DNA of 64,000 nt from Pseudomonas sp. ERMR1:02 (GTDB lineage: Bacteria > Pseudomonadota > Gammaproteobacteria > Pseudomonadales > Pseudomonadaceae), in contig NZ_NKJI01000002.1 of assembly GCF_002277815.1 (NCBI RefSeq), forward strand, positions 62,001 through 126,000. The letters run 5' to 3'. The notes beneath the pieces are model-generated. The model was not told the origin of the DNA, did not search any database, and worked only from the letters and a program-made list of their open reading frames with translations. Every line of letters starts with the position of its first letter. The stretch's first letter is position 1. Below, piece after piece: positions 39,553-49,715 of the stretch. The position numbers and the translations under genes were made by a program.

Positions 39553-41132
39553 TTATGCCTGCCCTAAATGCGCCGCCGCCAACAGCTCTTTGGTGTATGG
39601 ATGCTGCGGTGAATCGAACACGTCGTGGCTGGCCCCGCTTTCTACCACCTTACCGTCCTTGACCACGATCATATCGTGGGCCAGGGCGCGCACCACCGAC
39701 AGGTCATGGCTGATAAACAGATAGGTCAGGCCATGTTTTCCTGAAGCTGACGCAGCAGCGCGACCACTTGTTTTTGCACGGTGCGGTCCAGCGCCGAGGT
39801 CGGTTCGTCCAGCAGGATCAACGCCGGTTTCAATACCAGCGCCCGGGCGATGGCGATGCGTTGGCGCTGGCCGCCGGAAAACTCGTGGGGATAGCGATGG
39901 CGGCTTTGTGGGTCGAGGCCGACTTCCTGCAATGCCCGAATCACCTCGGCGTTGCATTCTTCCTCGCTCAACTGGCTATGCACCTCCAGGCCTTCGCTGA
40001 TGATCTGCGCCACGGACATCCGCGGGCTGAGGCTGCCAAACGGATCCTGGAACACCACCTGCATTTTCTTGCGCCACGGTTGCAACTGCTTCTGCGTCAG
40101 GCGTTCCAGCGCCTCGCCCTGAAAGCGGATGCCACCCTCGGAATCGAGCAGGCGCAGGATCGCCTGGCCGAGCGTGGATTTACCGGAACCGGATTCGCCG
40201 ACGATGCCCAACGTCTTGCCCCGCTGCACATTCAGGCTGATGCCGTCGACGGCCTTCAAATAAGTCTTGCGCTGAAACAGTCCGCCACTGACGGCAAACT
40301 GTACCCGCAGATTGTCCACTTCAAGCACGTTTTCTCGCTCGTCACGGGGCAGCGCCTCACCTTCCGGTTCGGCGTTCAACAGTACGCAGCTATACGGGTG
40401 TTTCGGTTCGGTAAACAGGGTCTCGCAGGTGGCCTGTTCGACAATTTCGCCGGCCTTCATCACGCAGACACGCTGGGCAATGCTGCGCACCAGGTTGAGG
40501 TCGTGGCTGATCAGCAGCAGCGACATGCCGAGTCGCTGTTGCAACGATTTGAGCAGCAGCAGAATCTTGCGCTGCACGGTGACGTCCAGTGCAGTAGTGG
40601 GCTCGTCGGCGATCAGCAGTTCCGGCTCGCACGCCAGGGCCATGGCGATCATCACCCGTTGGCGCTGGCCACCGGATAATTGATGAGGATAGGCCTTGAG
40701 GCGTTCCTTGGGTTTCTGGATGCCTACCAGGTGCAGCAGCTCAAGGATCCGCGCCTGTGCCGCTTTGCCCGCCATGCCTTTGTGCACCAGCAGGGTTTCA
40801 CCGATCTGCTTTTCGATGGTGTGCAATGGATTGAGGGACGTCATCGGCTCCTGGAAAATCATCGCGATGCGGTTACCCCGCAATTGACGCATTCGCTTGG
40901 CGTCGGCGCCGACAAGTTCCTGTCCCCGATAACGGACGCTGCCGGTCGTTTCGCTCTCACTCTCGGGCAGCAGTTGCAGGATCGAGTGGGCGGTCACGGA
41001 TTTGCCCGAACCCGACTCGCCGACCAGCGCCAGGCATTCGCCGGGGCGGATGTCCAGACACAGATTGCGCACCACGGTCTGGCCACTGAAGGCCACGCTG
41101 AGGTCACGGATTTCGATCAGGTTAATACTCAT
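39553..41132 (-). CDS. yejF: Peptide ABC transporter, double ATPase YejF (one-base frameshift)
   Basis: 526 residues when repaired, with two full ATPase halves. Half 1: [39 protein letters not shown]. Half 2: [39 protein letters not shown]. The frame breaks near the end at 39736-39739, where plus-strand TTTT should be TTTTT; repaired it reads [20 protein letters not shown] and ends at 39553. Powers the YejABEF importer of oligopeptides and microcin C-like peptides. Confidence 0.92.
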
Positions 41133-41159
41133 GGCAACAGTCCGCGTCGTACTTGGTTT

Positions 41160-42182
41160 TCAAGATCTAGGATCAAAAGCGTCGCGCAATGCTTCGCCGA
41201 TAAACACCAGTAAAGAAAGAATCAGCGCCAGGGTGAAAAACGCCGTCAGCCCCAGCCATGGCGCTTGCAGGTTCTGCTTGCCCTGGCCGATCAGCTCGCC
41301 CAGGGAAGCGCTGCCGGCAGGCATACCGAAACCGAGGAAGTCCAGCGCCGTCAGGGTCGAAATGGCCCCGGTCAGAATGAACGGCAGGTAACTCAAGGTC
41401 GCGTTCATGGCGTTGGGCAGAATGTGCCGCACGATCACTTTGCGATCGGTCAGGCCCAGTGCCCGGGCGGCCTTGACGTATTCCAGATTGCGTCCGCGCA
41501 GGAACTCGGCGCGCACCACGTCCACCAGCGCCAACCAGGAAAACAGCGCCATGATCCCCAGCAACCACCAGAAATTCGGCTCGACAAACCCCGACAGGAT
41601 GATCAGTAAATAAAGAACCGGCAGCCCGGACCAGACCTCCAGCAGCCGCTGTCCGATCAAGTCGATCCAACCACCGTAATAGCCTTGCAGGGCCCCGGCG
41701 GCAATGCCGATCAGCGCGCTGACGAAAGTCAGCATCAATGCAAACAGAATCGATACGCGCGCGCCGAAAATAACCCGGGCCAACACGTCCCGCGCCTGGT
41801 CGTCGGTGCCTAGCCAGTTCACGTACGACGGCGGGCTGGGTGCGGGTTTGTTCAGGTCGTAGTTCGGCGTGTCGTCGCTGAAGGGGATTGGCGGGAACAG
41901 CAGCCAGCCACCGTCCTTCTTGATCAGTTGCTGCACATAGTCGCTGCGGTAATCGGCCTGGAACGGCAACTGCCCGCCGAACTCCTGCTCGGTATGGCGC
42001 TTGAGGGCAGGGAAGTACCACTGGCCTTGATAGCTGACAATCAGCGGCTTGTCGTTGGCGATCAGCTCGCCACCCAGAGTCAGCAGGAACAGGCCGACAA
42101 ACAACCACAGCGACCACCAGCCTCGGCGGTTTTTCTTGAAACGTTCGAAACGACGACGACCCAGCGGAGAAAGCTTGAACAT
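41160..42182 (-). CDS. yejE: Peptide ABC transporter permease YejE
   Basis: 340 residues. A long periplasmic insert after the first span (residues 50-130, with WLLFPPIPFSDDTPNYDL) is typical of YejE, then five spans with the EAA loop AARALGLTDRKVIVRHILPN. Start overlaps the yejB stop. Confidence 0.93.
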   Translation of the reverse strand: MFKLSPLGRRRFERFKKNRRGWWSLWLFVGLFLLTLGGELIANDKPLIVSYQGQWYFPALKRHTEQEFGGQLPFQADYRSDYVQQLIKKDGGWLLFPPIPFSDDTPNYDLNKPAPSPPSYVNWLGTDDQARDVLARVIFGARVSILFALMLTFVSALIGIAAGALQGYYGGWIDLIGQRLLEVWSGLPVLYLLIILSGFVEPNFWWLLGIMALFSWLALVDVVRAEFLRGRNLEYVKAARALGLTDRKVIVRHILPNAMNATLSYLPFILTGAISTLTALDFLGFGMPAGSASLGELIGQGKQNLQAPWLGLTAFFTLALILSLLVFIGEALRDAFDPRS

Positions 42183-43243
42183 CAGGCATTCCTCGCGGCG
42201 AAGTCGATGCGGGGGTCAACCAGGGTGTAGCAAAGATCGCCCACCAGTTTTATCAGGAGGCCGAACAGGGTAAAGATGAACAGCGAGCCGAACACTACCG
42301 GATAGTCCCGTGAAACCGCCGCCTCGTAGCTCATGCGGCCCAGGCCATCGAGGGAAAAGATCACTTCGATCAGCAAGGAGCCTGCAAAAAATACGCTGAT
42401 GAATGCCTGGGGAATCCCCGACACCACCAGCAACATGGCATTGCGAAACACGTGGCCATACAGCACCCGTCGTTCACTCAGGCCTTTGGCGCGGGCGGTG
42501 ACCACGTACTGTCGGGTGATTTCGTTGAGGAACGAGTTCTTGGTCAGAATCGTCAGGGTTGCAAAGCCACCGATGACCAGCGCCGTGACCGGCAGCACCA
42601 GGTGCCAGAAGTAATCGGCGACTTTGCCCAGGGTCGACAGCGACTCGAAATTATCCGAAACCAGTCCGCGAACCGGAAACCAGTTCAGCGAAGTGCCGCC
42701 AGCGAACACCACGATCAGGAACATCGCGAAGAGAAACGCCGGCATCGCGTAGCCGATGATGATTGCGGTGCTGCTCCAGATATCGAATTGGCTGCCGTGA
42801 TGCACGGCTTTGCGGATGCCCAGCGGGATCGACACCAGGTAGGTAATCAGCGTTGCCCAGAGTCCGAGGGAAATGGTCACCGGCATTTTTTGCAGGATCA
42901 GGTCGGTGACGGTGGCGCCACGGAAGAAGCTCTTGCCGAAGTCCAGACGCGCATAACTGGTGAGCATCAGCCAGAGCCGCTCATGGGCCGGTTTGTCGAA
43001 ACCGTACTGTTTTTCGATGTCCTTGATCAGCTGCGGGTCGAGGCCGCGGCTGGCTCGGGAGGTACCGCTCATGGTCTCGCCTGGTCCGCCGCCGACACTG
43101 GCTCCGCCTATGCCTTGCAAGTGGGCGATAGCCTGTTCCACCGGGCCACCGGGTGCCGCCTGGACGATGACGAAGTTGACCAGAAGAATGATCACCAGCG
43201 TCGGAATGATCAGCAGCAAGCGCCGCAGTATGTATGCCCACAT
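42182..43243 (-). CDS. yejB: Peptide ABC transporter permease YejB
   Basis: 353 residues with six spans, opening [20 protein letters not shown] and EAA loop [19 protein letters not shown]. The periplasmic insert [15 protein letters not shown] is a YejB feature. The ATG at 43243 overlaps the yejA stop by one base (TGATG). Confidence 0.93.
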   Translation of the reverse strand: MWAYILRRLLLIIPTLVIILLVNFVIVQAAPGGPVEQAIAHLQGIGGASVGGGPGETMSGTSRASRGLDPQLIKDIEKQYGFDKPAHERLWLMLTSYARLDFGKSFFRGATVTDLILQKMPVTISLGLWATLITYLVSIPLGIRKAVHHGSQFDIWSSTAIIIGYAMPAFLFAMFLIVVFAGGTSLNWFPVRGLVSDNFESLSTLGKVADYFWHLVLPVTALVIGGFATLTILTKNSFLNEITRQYVVTARAKGLSERRVLYGHVFRNAMLLVVSGIPQAFISVFFAGSLLIEVIFSLDGLGRMSYEAAVSRDYPVVFGSLFIFTLFGLLIKLVGDLCYTLVDPRIDFAARNA

Positions 43244-45110
43244 CAATGCGGCCCTCCGGGTTTGCCACGGCGAATGCGCTCAGCGGTCATTTCCTGATTG
43301 GTCAGCGGCGTGGTGCTCACCTCCCACCAGCTCTCGATGGCTTCGTCATTGCTGGCCTGCACGTTCGGAATGCCGAAGCGGTTCCACCACACGGTGGACG
43401 TTCCCGGCGGGTAATAATTGGGGATCCAGTAGTAGTTCCATTGCAGCACCCGATCCAGCGCATGGGCGTAACGCAACATGTCGGCCTTGGTGCTGGCGCG
43501 TACCAGTCCATTGATCAGGGTGTCCACCGCCGGGTTCTTCAGGACCATATAGTTGTTGGCGCCGGGGTCATTAGCCGAGGCCGAGCCGAAATAGTTCAAC
43601 AGTTCGCCCCCGGAGAAGTGGTGACGGGATAGCCGGTGACGATCATGTCGTAGTCGCGGCTCATCAGGCGGTTGACGTATTGAGACGCATCGATGCGACG
43701 AATGTTCATGTCGATGCCGATCTGTTTGAGGGTGCGTTTGTACGGCAGCAGCAAGCGGTCCATGCCGTTCTGGCTGACCAGGAAAGTGAAGCTCAGCGGC
43801 TCGCCGTCGGCGTTGACCAGTTGATCGTCGTCGGGTTTCCAGCCTGCCTGTTCGAGCAAGTCCAAGGCTTGCAACTGTTTGTCGCGAATCAGGCCACTGC
43901 CATCGGTTTTCGGTGCCTCGAACACTTTGGTGAAGACTTCGTCGGGGATCTGCCCGCGCAACGGTTCGAGTATCGCCAGTTCGCCGGAGTCCGGCAGTTG
44001 CCGGGCGGCGAGTTCGGTGTTGGAAAAGAAGCTCTGCTGGCGGATGTACAGGTTGCGCATCATCTGCCGATTGCTCCATTCGAAATCCCAGAGCATGACC
44101 AGCGCTTGACGCACCCGGCGATCCTGAAATATCGGATTTTGCAGATTGAATACAAAGCCCTGACTTGGTTGCGGGGCTTCTGTTGCCAGGTGAGCCTTTT
44201 GCAGGCGACCGTCGCTCAGGGCCGGGCTTTCATAGCCGATGGAGTAACCGGTGGCGGAGAACTCGCGGTTGTAGTCGTAGGCGCCTCCGCGCAGGACCTG
44301 CCGCGCGACGTCGGTATCGCCGAAGTACTCGATGCTGAAATGATCGAAATTATAGAGGCCGCGGCTCACCGGAAGATCCTTGCCCCACCAGTCGGCGTTT
44401 CGCTCAAAAGTAATGCTGCGCCCGGAGTCGACCTTGCTCACCTTGTACGGCCCGCTGCCCAGCGGCGCTTCGTAACCACCGCCACCGGCGAAATCGCGGG
44501 TCTTCCACCAGTGCTCGGGAAACACCGGCAGGGTGGCGATGTCCAGCGGCAGGGTGCGGTTTTCATTGTTCTTGAAGTCGAAACGCACGGTTAGTGGCGA
44601 CTCCACTTCGACGCCTTTGACGTCAGCAAATTGTGTGCGATAACGCAGGCTACCCTGGGTCATCAACAGATCGAAGGTGTAGCGCACGTCTTCGGCGGTG
44701 ATGGGTTTGCCGTCGGCGAAACACGCCTTGGGGTTGAGGTAGAAGCGCAGGGACAGACCGTCATCGGAGCGCTCGATCTTCTGCGCCACCAGGCCATAGA
44801 CGGTGTAAGGCTCGTCCAGCGAGCGCTGGGCCAGGGGTGAGTAGAGCATGCCGTCGATCTGCGTGACGCCAATGCCCTTGTCGATATACGGCAAAACATG
44901 GTCGAAGAGACCGATTTCGACCGCGGAGCGACGCATAGTGCCGCCCTTGGGCGCCTGCGGATTGGAGTAGGCAAAGTGACTGAAGTCGGCAGGGTACTTG
45001 GCCGGTTCGCCATATACAGTCAACGCATGTTGCGGTGCAGCATTCACACCGGCGGCGACCAACAAAAGGGCCACGGCAGTGAATAACACAGTAGGGAAAG
45101 CCAGTCGCAT
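43243..45110 (-). CDS. yejA: Peptide ABC transporter substrate-binding protein YejA (one-base frameshift)
   Basis: 622 residues when repaired, from [17 protein letters not shown] with a signal peptide ending VNA. SBP_bac_5 family: [60 protein letters not shown] base is missing at 43607-43611 (plus-strand CCCCC for CCCCCC), so [18 protein letters not shown] is split. The longer upstream frame to 45197 is not used as it lacks a signal sequence at its start. First gene of yejABEF. Confidence 0.92.
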
Positions 45111-45196
45111 TGTCAGCCTTAGAGCCGGGTGGTCGTTAACGACAATTTGTACGCTAGCGGCGCGTCCCTCGCCAGCCGAATTACGTGTCTGAAACA

Positions 45197-45226
45197 CGAC
45201 GGCCCGCCAAAAGGCGGGCCGTTGTG
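45197..45226. terminator. Hairpin between yejA and the downstream parvulin gene
   Basis: Strong stem ACGGCCCGCC / GGCGGGCCGT with loop AAAA. The T-tract on either side is weak, so it may slow or end transcription after the parvulin gene (minus strand is upstream of yejA). Confidence 0.5.
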
Positions 45227-45244
45227 GAGCAAACCGGGCGTCGA

Positions 45245-45526
45245 TCAGTCCTGACGACTGGTCACTTCCAGCAGATGGTAGCCGAACTGGGTCTTGACCG
45301 GACCTTGCACGACGTTGATCGGTGCACTGAAGACCACGGTGTCGAATTCCTTGACCATCTGGCCAGGACCGAACGAACCCAGATCACCGCCCTGGCGGCT
45401 GGAAGGGCAAGTAGAGTTGGCTTTGGCGATTTCGGCGAAGTCTGCGCCAGCCTCGATTTGGGCCTTGAGTTCGCTGCACTTGGTTTCGCTGGCAACGAGG
45501 ATGTGGCGAGCAGTGGCTTTAGCCAT
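45245..45526 (-). CDS. ppiC: Parvulin-type peptidyl-prolyl isomerase PpiC
   Basis: Ninety-three residues, cytoplasmic parvulin with ARHILVASETKCSELK, STCPSSRQGGDLGSFGPGQM and TQFGYHLLEV. Start ATG with AGGAGTA upstream. Nearest in form to E. coli PpiC; the second copy in the window at 30273 is more diverged. Confidence 0.93.
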   Translation of the reverse strand: MAKATARHILVASETKCSELKAQIEAGADFAEIAKANSTCPSSRQGGDLGSFGPGQMVKEFDTVVFSAPINVVQGPVKTQFGYHLLEVTSRQD

Positions 45527-45592
45527 GGGAAGATACTCCTTTAAACATTCGGTAAAGTGGGGAGCCTACCGGATTCAGTGAGCTATTTCTCC

Positions 45593-45715
45593 TGTAGGAG
45601 CGAGCTTGCTCGCGAAAAATGTTTGGACAACGCGGGTATTCAGACAAGACGCGTTATCGTTGACGTCCATCGTCGGAACGCCGCCCGGAGCAAGCTCGGC
45701 TCCTGCAAGTGACCG
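45593..45715. repeat. REPIN, degenerate right arm
   Basis: Left arm CTGTAGGAGCGAGCTTGCTC GCGA; right arm GAGCAAGCTCGGCTCCTGCA has mismatches. Its spacer (GACAAGACGCGTTATCGTTG) closely matches that of the REPIN at 55838-55938. Confidence 0.75.
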
Positions 45716-45722
45716 GCGTTGA

Positions 45723-46603
45723 TTATAGACCGGCTTTTTTCAAGCGTTCGGCATGCTGCACGTACAGGTCAATCGGGTCGATGATTTTCGCAGGTGGAAC
45801 ACCTGACTGGCGCAGGGTGCACAGATGGTCGAGGGGATAGTCGGAACGGATGATGGTGCCAAGATGGGAGCTGTAGCGGCCGACCATGCCATCGTTCTGC
45901 TCGACTTCGCTGATGAAATATCGTGAAAAGGCCTTTAAGAATCCCCGCGACGGATCAGGCGAATTGTAGCCTTCGTCCGTAAGGTTTTTCGGCAGGATTC
46001 CGCTCCAGGAGTAATAGCGGACACCGTTGACCTGTTCGCAGCCATTGCCTCCCCAGGTTTTCGGCAGCCCTTGTGGGTACTTGTCGTTGAATGCGCGTAC
46101 ACCCTCTGTCGTAAGCGCATTTACTGCAGCGACCGCATCTTGTGGCAGGTTTGAGTTGCCGCTGAGTAACGACAAAAATCTGCAAAGAGGGTCGCCACCG
46201 TATCGGCGATGTGCTCCGGCAGCTGTCCAGGTGTGAGGGCCTTGCGCAGGAAGTCGGCCAGCTCCGATCCATGGTTAGGTCCACTGACGGACGTCACCGA
46301 TGCCGCCGACTGCGGCGCTACTGCTGCTGCGTAACGTGCCGCCAGTGCACCTTGGCTGTGGCCGATCAGGTTGACTTTGCTCGCGCCGGTGCCTTGCCGA
46401 ACCCGTTCTACCTGCGCCAGCAGTTGCTCGCCTCGTGCTTCGTTGCTGTGGGTGGCCGACAGGTGTGGCACGAATACTCGCGCACCAGCGTTTCTCAGGG
46501 CCTGTTTAATGTCATGGAAGAGTTCGAAGGTGCCGATCCGGTCGAAGCCGAAGAGCCCGTGAACCAGCAGGATTGGATAATGAGTGTCTGCATTCCGTTG
46601 CAT
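45723..46603 (-). CDS. Triacylglycerol lipase, family I.1, Pseudomonas fragi type (one-base frameshift)
   Basis: 293 residues when repaired. Alpha/beta hydrolase with oxyanion HGLFGFD, nucleophile elbow GHSQG (Ser83), and [15 protein letters not shown]. The C-terminal part has the catalytic Asp region and His in [15 protein letters not shown]. This is very close to the P. fragi lipase, also 293 residues and without a cleavable signal peptide. One base is missing at 46174-46178 (plus-strand AAAAA for AAAAAA); repaired it reads [11 protein letters not shown]. No lipase foldase gene is near. Confidence 0.9.
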
Positions 46604-46791
46604 GTGTTTGTCCTATTTCAGCGGTCAGGGAGGTGCCTTGCGCCTCACTCTAGAACACTCTGACGTTGGCAAGATGTATGAAAAAGGCGCGGTTATCTGG
46701 CGAAAGCGGTATAGAGAAACGGCGAAAATTCAGCTGTGGATGAGATTCCACTCTGAATGTTTCGTCATTTTTCGGCGAGTATCGAACGCTT

Positions 46792-47864
46792 TCAATCACG
46801 CTCTGCGCGAAGGCGTTCCGCCCCCTGACGCAACAGTTGTTCCGTCCCGCTCCAGCCCAGGCAACCATCGGTGACCGACACACCGTACTTCAGCGTCGGA
46901 CTCAACGGCTGGCACCCTTCGAACAAATGACTTTCGATCATCATGCCGATCAGCGAGCTATCTCCCTGTAAGCGTTGTTCAAGCACGTCGTTGAACACCG
47001 CTGGCTGGCGCAGCGGATCTTTACCACTGTTGGCATGGCTGCAGTCGACCATGATCCGGGCCGGGATCTTCAGTCGGGTCAAGTCGCTGTGTACCTGGGC
47101 AACGCTGGCACGATCATAGTTCGGCCCGTTATGACCGCCGCGCAATACAAGATGAGTGTCTGCATTCCCCGGTGTTTGAATGATTGCGGGGTGGCCCTGG
47201 CTATCCACGCCGAAGTGGCGATGCGGATGGGCGGCCGAACGCATGGCGTCACTGGCCACCGCGACACCGCCGTCGGTGCCGTTTTTGAAACCGACCGGCA
47301 TGCTTAGGCCGCTGGCCATCTCACGGTGGATTTGCGACTCAGTGGTGCGGGCGCCAATGGCTACCCAGCTGAGCAGGTCATCGAAGTAACCGGCGGCCAT
47401 GGGTTGCAGCAGTTCGGTCGCCACCGGCAAACCCAGCAGGAGCATTTCGCGCATCAGTTCGCGCGAAAGGGTCAGGCCACCAGACATGTCATCGCTACCA
47501 TCCAGGTGCGGATCGTAGGCCAGGCCTTTCCAGCCGACCGTGGTGCGGGTTTTTCGACGTAGGCGCGCATCACCAGCAGCATCTTGTCGCTGACTTCGGT
47601 GGCCAGGCGAGCCAGATTACCAGCGTATTCGAGCGCCGATTGAGGGTCGTGAATAGAGCAGGGACCGACAATGACCAGTAGACGGGAGTCTTCACCGTTG
47701 AGGATCGCGCGAACCGCTTGGCGGTGGGCCGCGACTTGCTGGGTCAAAGCGTTGGTGAGCGGTAATTGCAGTTTGAGCTGCAACGAGCTGGGCAGACGCA
47801 GGGTCAGCGCTTCATTGGCAGGGCTCAGGGTGGACAGTGGCAGAGCAGAGACGGACGAGTTCAT
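46792..47864 (-). CDS. 3-deoxy-7-phosphoheptulonate (DAHP) synthase, class I (one-base frameshift)
   Basis: 357 residues when repaired. First step of the shikimate pathway: phosphoenolpyruvate plus erythrose 4-phosphate. Motifs of the AroF/AroG/AroH family: VIVGPCSIHDPQSALEY, MRAYVEKPRTTVGWKG, DLLSWVAIGARTTESQ, LRGGHNGPNYD and DCSHANSGKD. The break is at 47547-47549 (plus-strand GGG for GGGG), inside EKPRTTVGWK. Which aromatic amino acid inhibits it cannot be told. Upstream are a terminator and two short ORFs rich in Tyr, Phe and Trp, so attenuation is likely. Confidence 0.93.
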
Positions 47865-47912
47865 ATTCGGGTTTCCTGGGCTGGCGACGGGTTTGTTCCC
47901 GCGCGCTCGGCC

Positions 47913-48065
47913 CTACTGGGGTGTTCGACAATTGGCCAAATTGGCTGCGTGTGTATGCTTGCCACCTGTGGGTGACCGATCGGAGGCGGCAGGCTGTCCC
48001 GAGCGGAGGGTGGTAAATCGCCAGGCGGTAAAACTGTCGTAACGGTAATAAGTGGCGTAGTTCAT
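47913..48065 (-). CDS. Second short ORF before the DAHP synthase, Tyr/Phe-rich N-terminus
   Basis: Fifty residues, MNYATYYRYDSFTAWRF then a basic, low-complexity tail. Seven of the first 17 residues are aromatic. It has a strong ribosome site (GAGGATC, 7 bases before ATG) and ends 48 bases before the synthase start. It is downstream of the terminator, so it is translated only from read-through messages; it may couple translation to aromatic amino acid charge, or be a conserved small protein. Confidence 0.5.
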   Translation of the reverse strand: MNYATYYRYDSFTAWRFTTLRSGQPAASDRSPTGGKHTHAANLANCRTPQ

Positions 48066-48127
48066 TTTCTTGATCCTCTAAATGTCTGGTGTTGCTAAAA
48101 ATGTTAAGGGTACTTTTTTGTCGAAGC

Positions 48128-48167
48128 CCAAAAACAAAACCCCCGGTCGGGAGGCCGACCGGGGGTT
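48128..48167 (-). terminator. Attenuator-type intrinsic terminator of the DAHP synthase leader
   Basis: Minus strand: 13-bp perfect stem AACCCCCGGTCGG / CCGACCGGGGGTT with loop CCTC, then TTGTTTTT. It lies 48 bases after the stop of the aromatic leader peptide and upstream of the synthase, the layout of a transcription attenuator. Confidence 0.85.
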
Positions 48168-48214
48168 GAGAATTCTCTGGTGGCGACCCGTTTAAAGTGG
48201 GCGCCGTGTGGGTA

Positions 48215-48343
48215 TCAGGCGCGCCAGTGGCTAAACCAATACCCAAAATAAAAGCTGACCGGAGCACAAACGTCGTTCGCCCGGGCAGCCGCAACCGAGC
48301 GCAAGGCGCTGGCGGTACGAAGCTGTGAGAGGGCGTTGAACAT
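48215..48343 (-). CDS. Aromatic-rich leader peptide of the DAHP synthase (attenuation)
   Basis: Forty-two residues from ATG 48343, with ribosome site CGGAGA. Near its end is SFYFGYWFSHW: seven aromatic residues (Phe, Tyr, Trp) within eleven. Such clusters in short ORFs just before a terminator are the mark of amino acid attenuation. Lack of charged Phe, Tyr or Trp tRNA would stall the ribosome there and should favour read-through into the synthase. I did not find an unambiguous antiterminator pairing by eye. Confidence 0.75.
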   Translation of the reverse strand: MFNALSQLRTASALRSVAAARANDVCAPVSFYFGYWFSHWRA

Positions 48344-48501
48344 GGTTTGTCTCCGATGGATGCGCCGAGCTTACTAGAGCCCGGTACGAGGATTCAATCA
48401 GAAAATGCTATCGGGCCCGGACGGCGTTTTCTATCGCTTGAGTGACTCGCAGCTTGTGACCACACTTCGTGCTCCTGAAAAGACCAAGTCGTGGAGGCTT
48501 G

Positions 48502-48944
48502 ATGGAATTTGAATGGCGTGCGGCAACTGACCGCGATCTCGATTTTGCCCGCGAACTGACCTGCGGCAACATGCTGCGCTATTACATTGAGCACGATCTG
48601 CTGTGGCAGGACCAGGCCTTTGATGTGGCTTGGGCAGGGCGCGAGAATCGCATGATCATGCGCGGCGAGAATCAGGTGGGGTACGTCAGCCTGAGTCGAG
48701 ACGCCAGGGCGCTGTACATCCGTGAGATACAGGTCGCCGAAACATTTCGCAGGCAGGGTGCCGGTTCCTGGGCGATTGATCAGATATTTGCCATGGCATG
48801 TGTGGAGCGGCGCCCGGCATTGCGTTTGACAGTTTTGAAAACAACCCGGCGCGGGCGTTGTATGAAAGAAAGGGACTACAGGTGGTGGGGGCGGACGAGT
48901 GTTTTCTGAGGATGCAGCGCGACGCCCGGGACGCTGATCGCTGA
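48502..48944 (+). CDS. GNAT family N-acetyltransferase (one-base frameshift)
   Basis: 147 residues when repaired. GNAT motifs: MEFEWRAATDRDLDFAREL, IREIQVAETFRRQGAGSWAI (acetyl-CoA loop RRQGAG) and, after repair, VFENNPARALYERKGLQVV. One T is missing at 48833-48836 (TTTT for TTTTT), after which the frame continues to TGA at 48944. Start ATG 48502 with GGAGG. Substrate unknown. Confidence 0.85.
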
Positions 48945-49071
48945 AACACGTTTGCCACAGGGCTTTCAAGATAACTGGAAACTTTTTATATGGCGCTTTC
49001 CGCTAGGTCTGCCAGTTGCTTTTTTGCTAAGGTGTCGGCAACTCAATAAGACCATATCGCGAGGTGTCTGC

Positions 49072-49713
49072 TTGATTAGGGTGCTAGTGGTCGATGACCA
49101 TGATCTCGTTCGTACAGGCATTACACGAATGCTGGCTGACATCGATGGCCTTCAAGTGGTCGGCCAGGCTGAGTCGGGGGAAGAGTCCCTGCTCAAGGCG
49201 CGTGAGCTGAAACCCGATGTGGTGTTGATGGACGTCAAGATGCCCGGGATCGGTGGTCTTGAGGCCACTCGTAAATTGTTGCGCAGTCATCCGGATATCA
49301 AAGTCGTCGCGGTGACTGTGTGTGAGGAAGATCCGTTTCCTACACGGTTGTTGCAGGCCGGCGCTGCGGGATACCTGACCAAGGGCGCGGGTTTGCCGGA
49401 AATGGTCCAGGCCATCCGCCTGGTGTTCGCCGGGCAGCGTTACATCAGTCCGCAAATTGCCCAGCAACTGGCGATCAAATCATTCCAGCCGACCAATGAT
49501 TCGCCTTTCGACGCTTTGTCCGAGCGGGAGATCCAGATTGCGTTGATGATTGTCGGTTGCCAGAAGGTCCAGATCATTTCCGACAAGCTGTGTTTGTCGC
49601 CAAAAACCGTGAATACCTACCGTTACCGCATTTTCGAAAAGCTTTCGATCAGCAGTGATGTCGAGTTGACGCTGCTGGCGGTTCGTCACGGCATGGTTGA
49701 TGCCAGCCTCTGA
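49072..49713 (+). CDS. gacA: Response regulator GacA (UvrY/BarA-GacS partner)
   Basis: 213 residues from a TTG start (codons TTG ATT AGG GTG CTA), with GAGGTG 8 bases upstream; TTG is the known gacA start in fluorescent pseudomonads. Receiver domain with phosphoacceptor Asp54 in [10 protein letters not shown], then LuxR-type HTH ([17 protein letters not shown]...[17 protein letters not shown]). Phosphorylated by GacS, it switches on rsm small RNAs that control secondary metabolism and exoproducts. uvrC follows after 2 bases, the conserved pair. Confidence 0.97.
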   Translation: MIRVLVVDDHDLVRTGITRMLADIDGLQVVGQAESGEESLLKARELKPDVVLMDVKMPGIGGLEATRKLLRSHPDIKVVAVTVCEEDPFPTRLLQAGAAGYLTKGAGLPEMVQAIRLVFAGQRYISPQIAQQLAIKSFQPTNDSPFDALSEREIQIALMIVGCQKVQIISDKLCLSPKTVNTYRYRIFEKLSISSDVELTLLAVRHGMVDASL

Positions 49714-49715
49714 AA

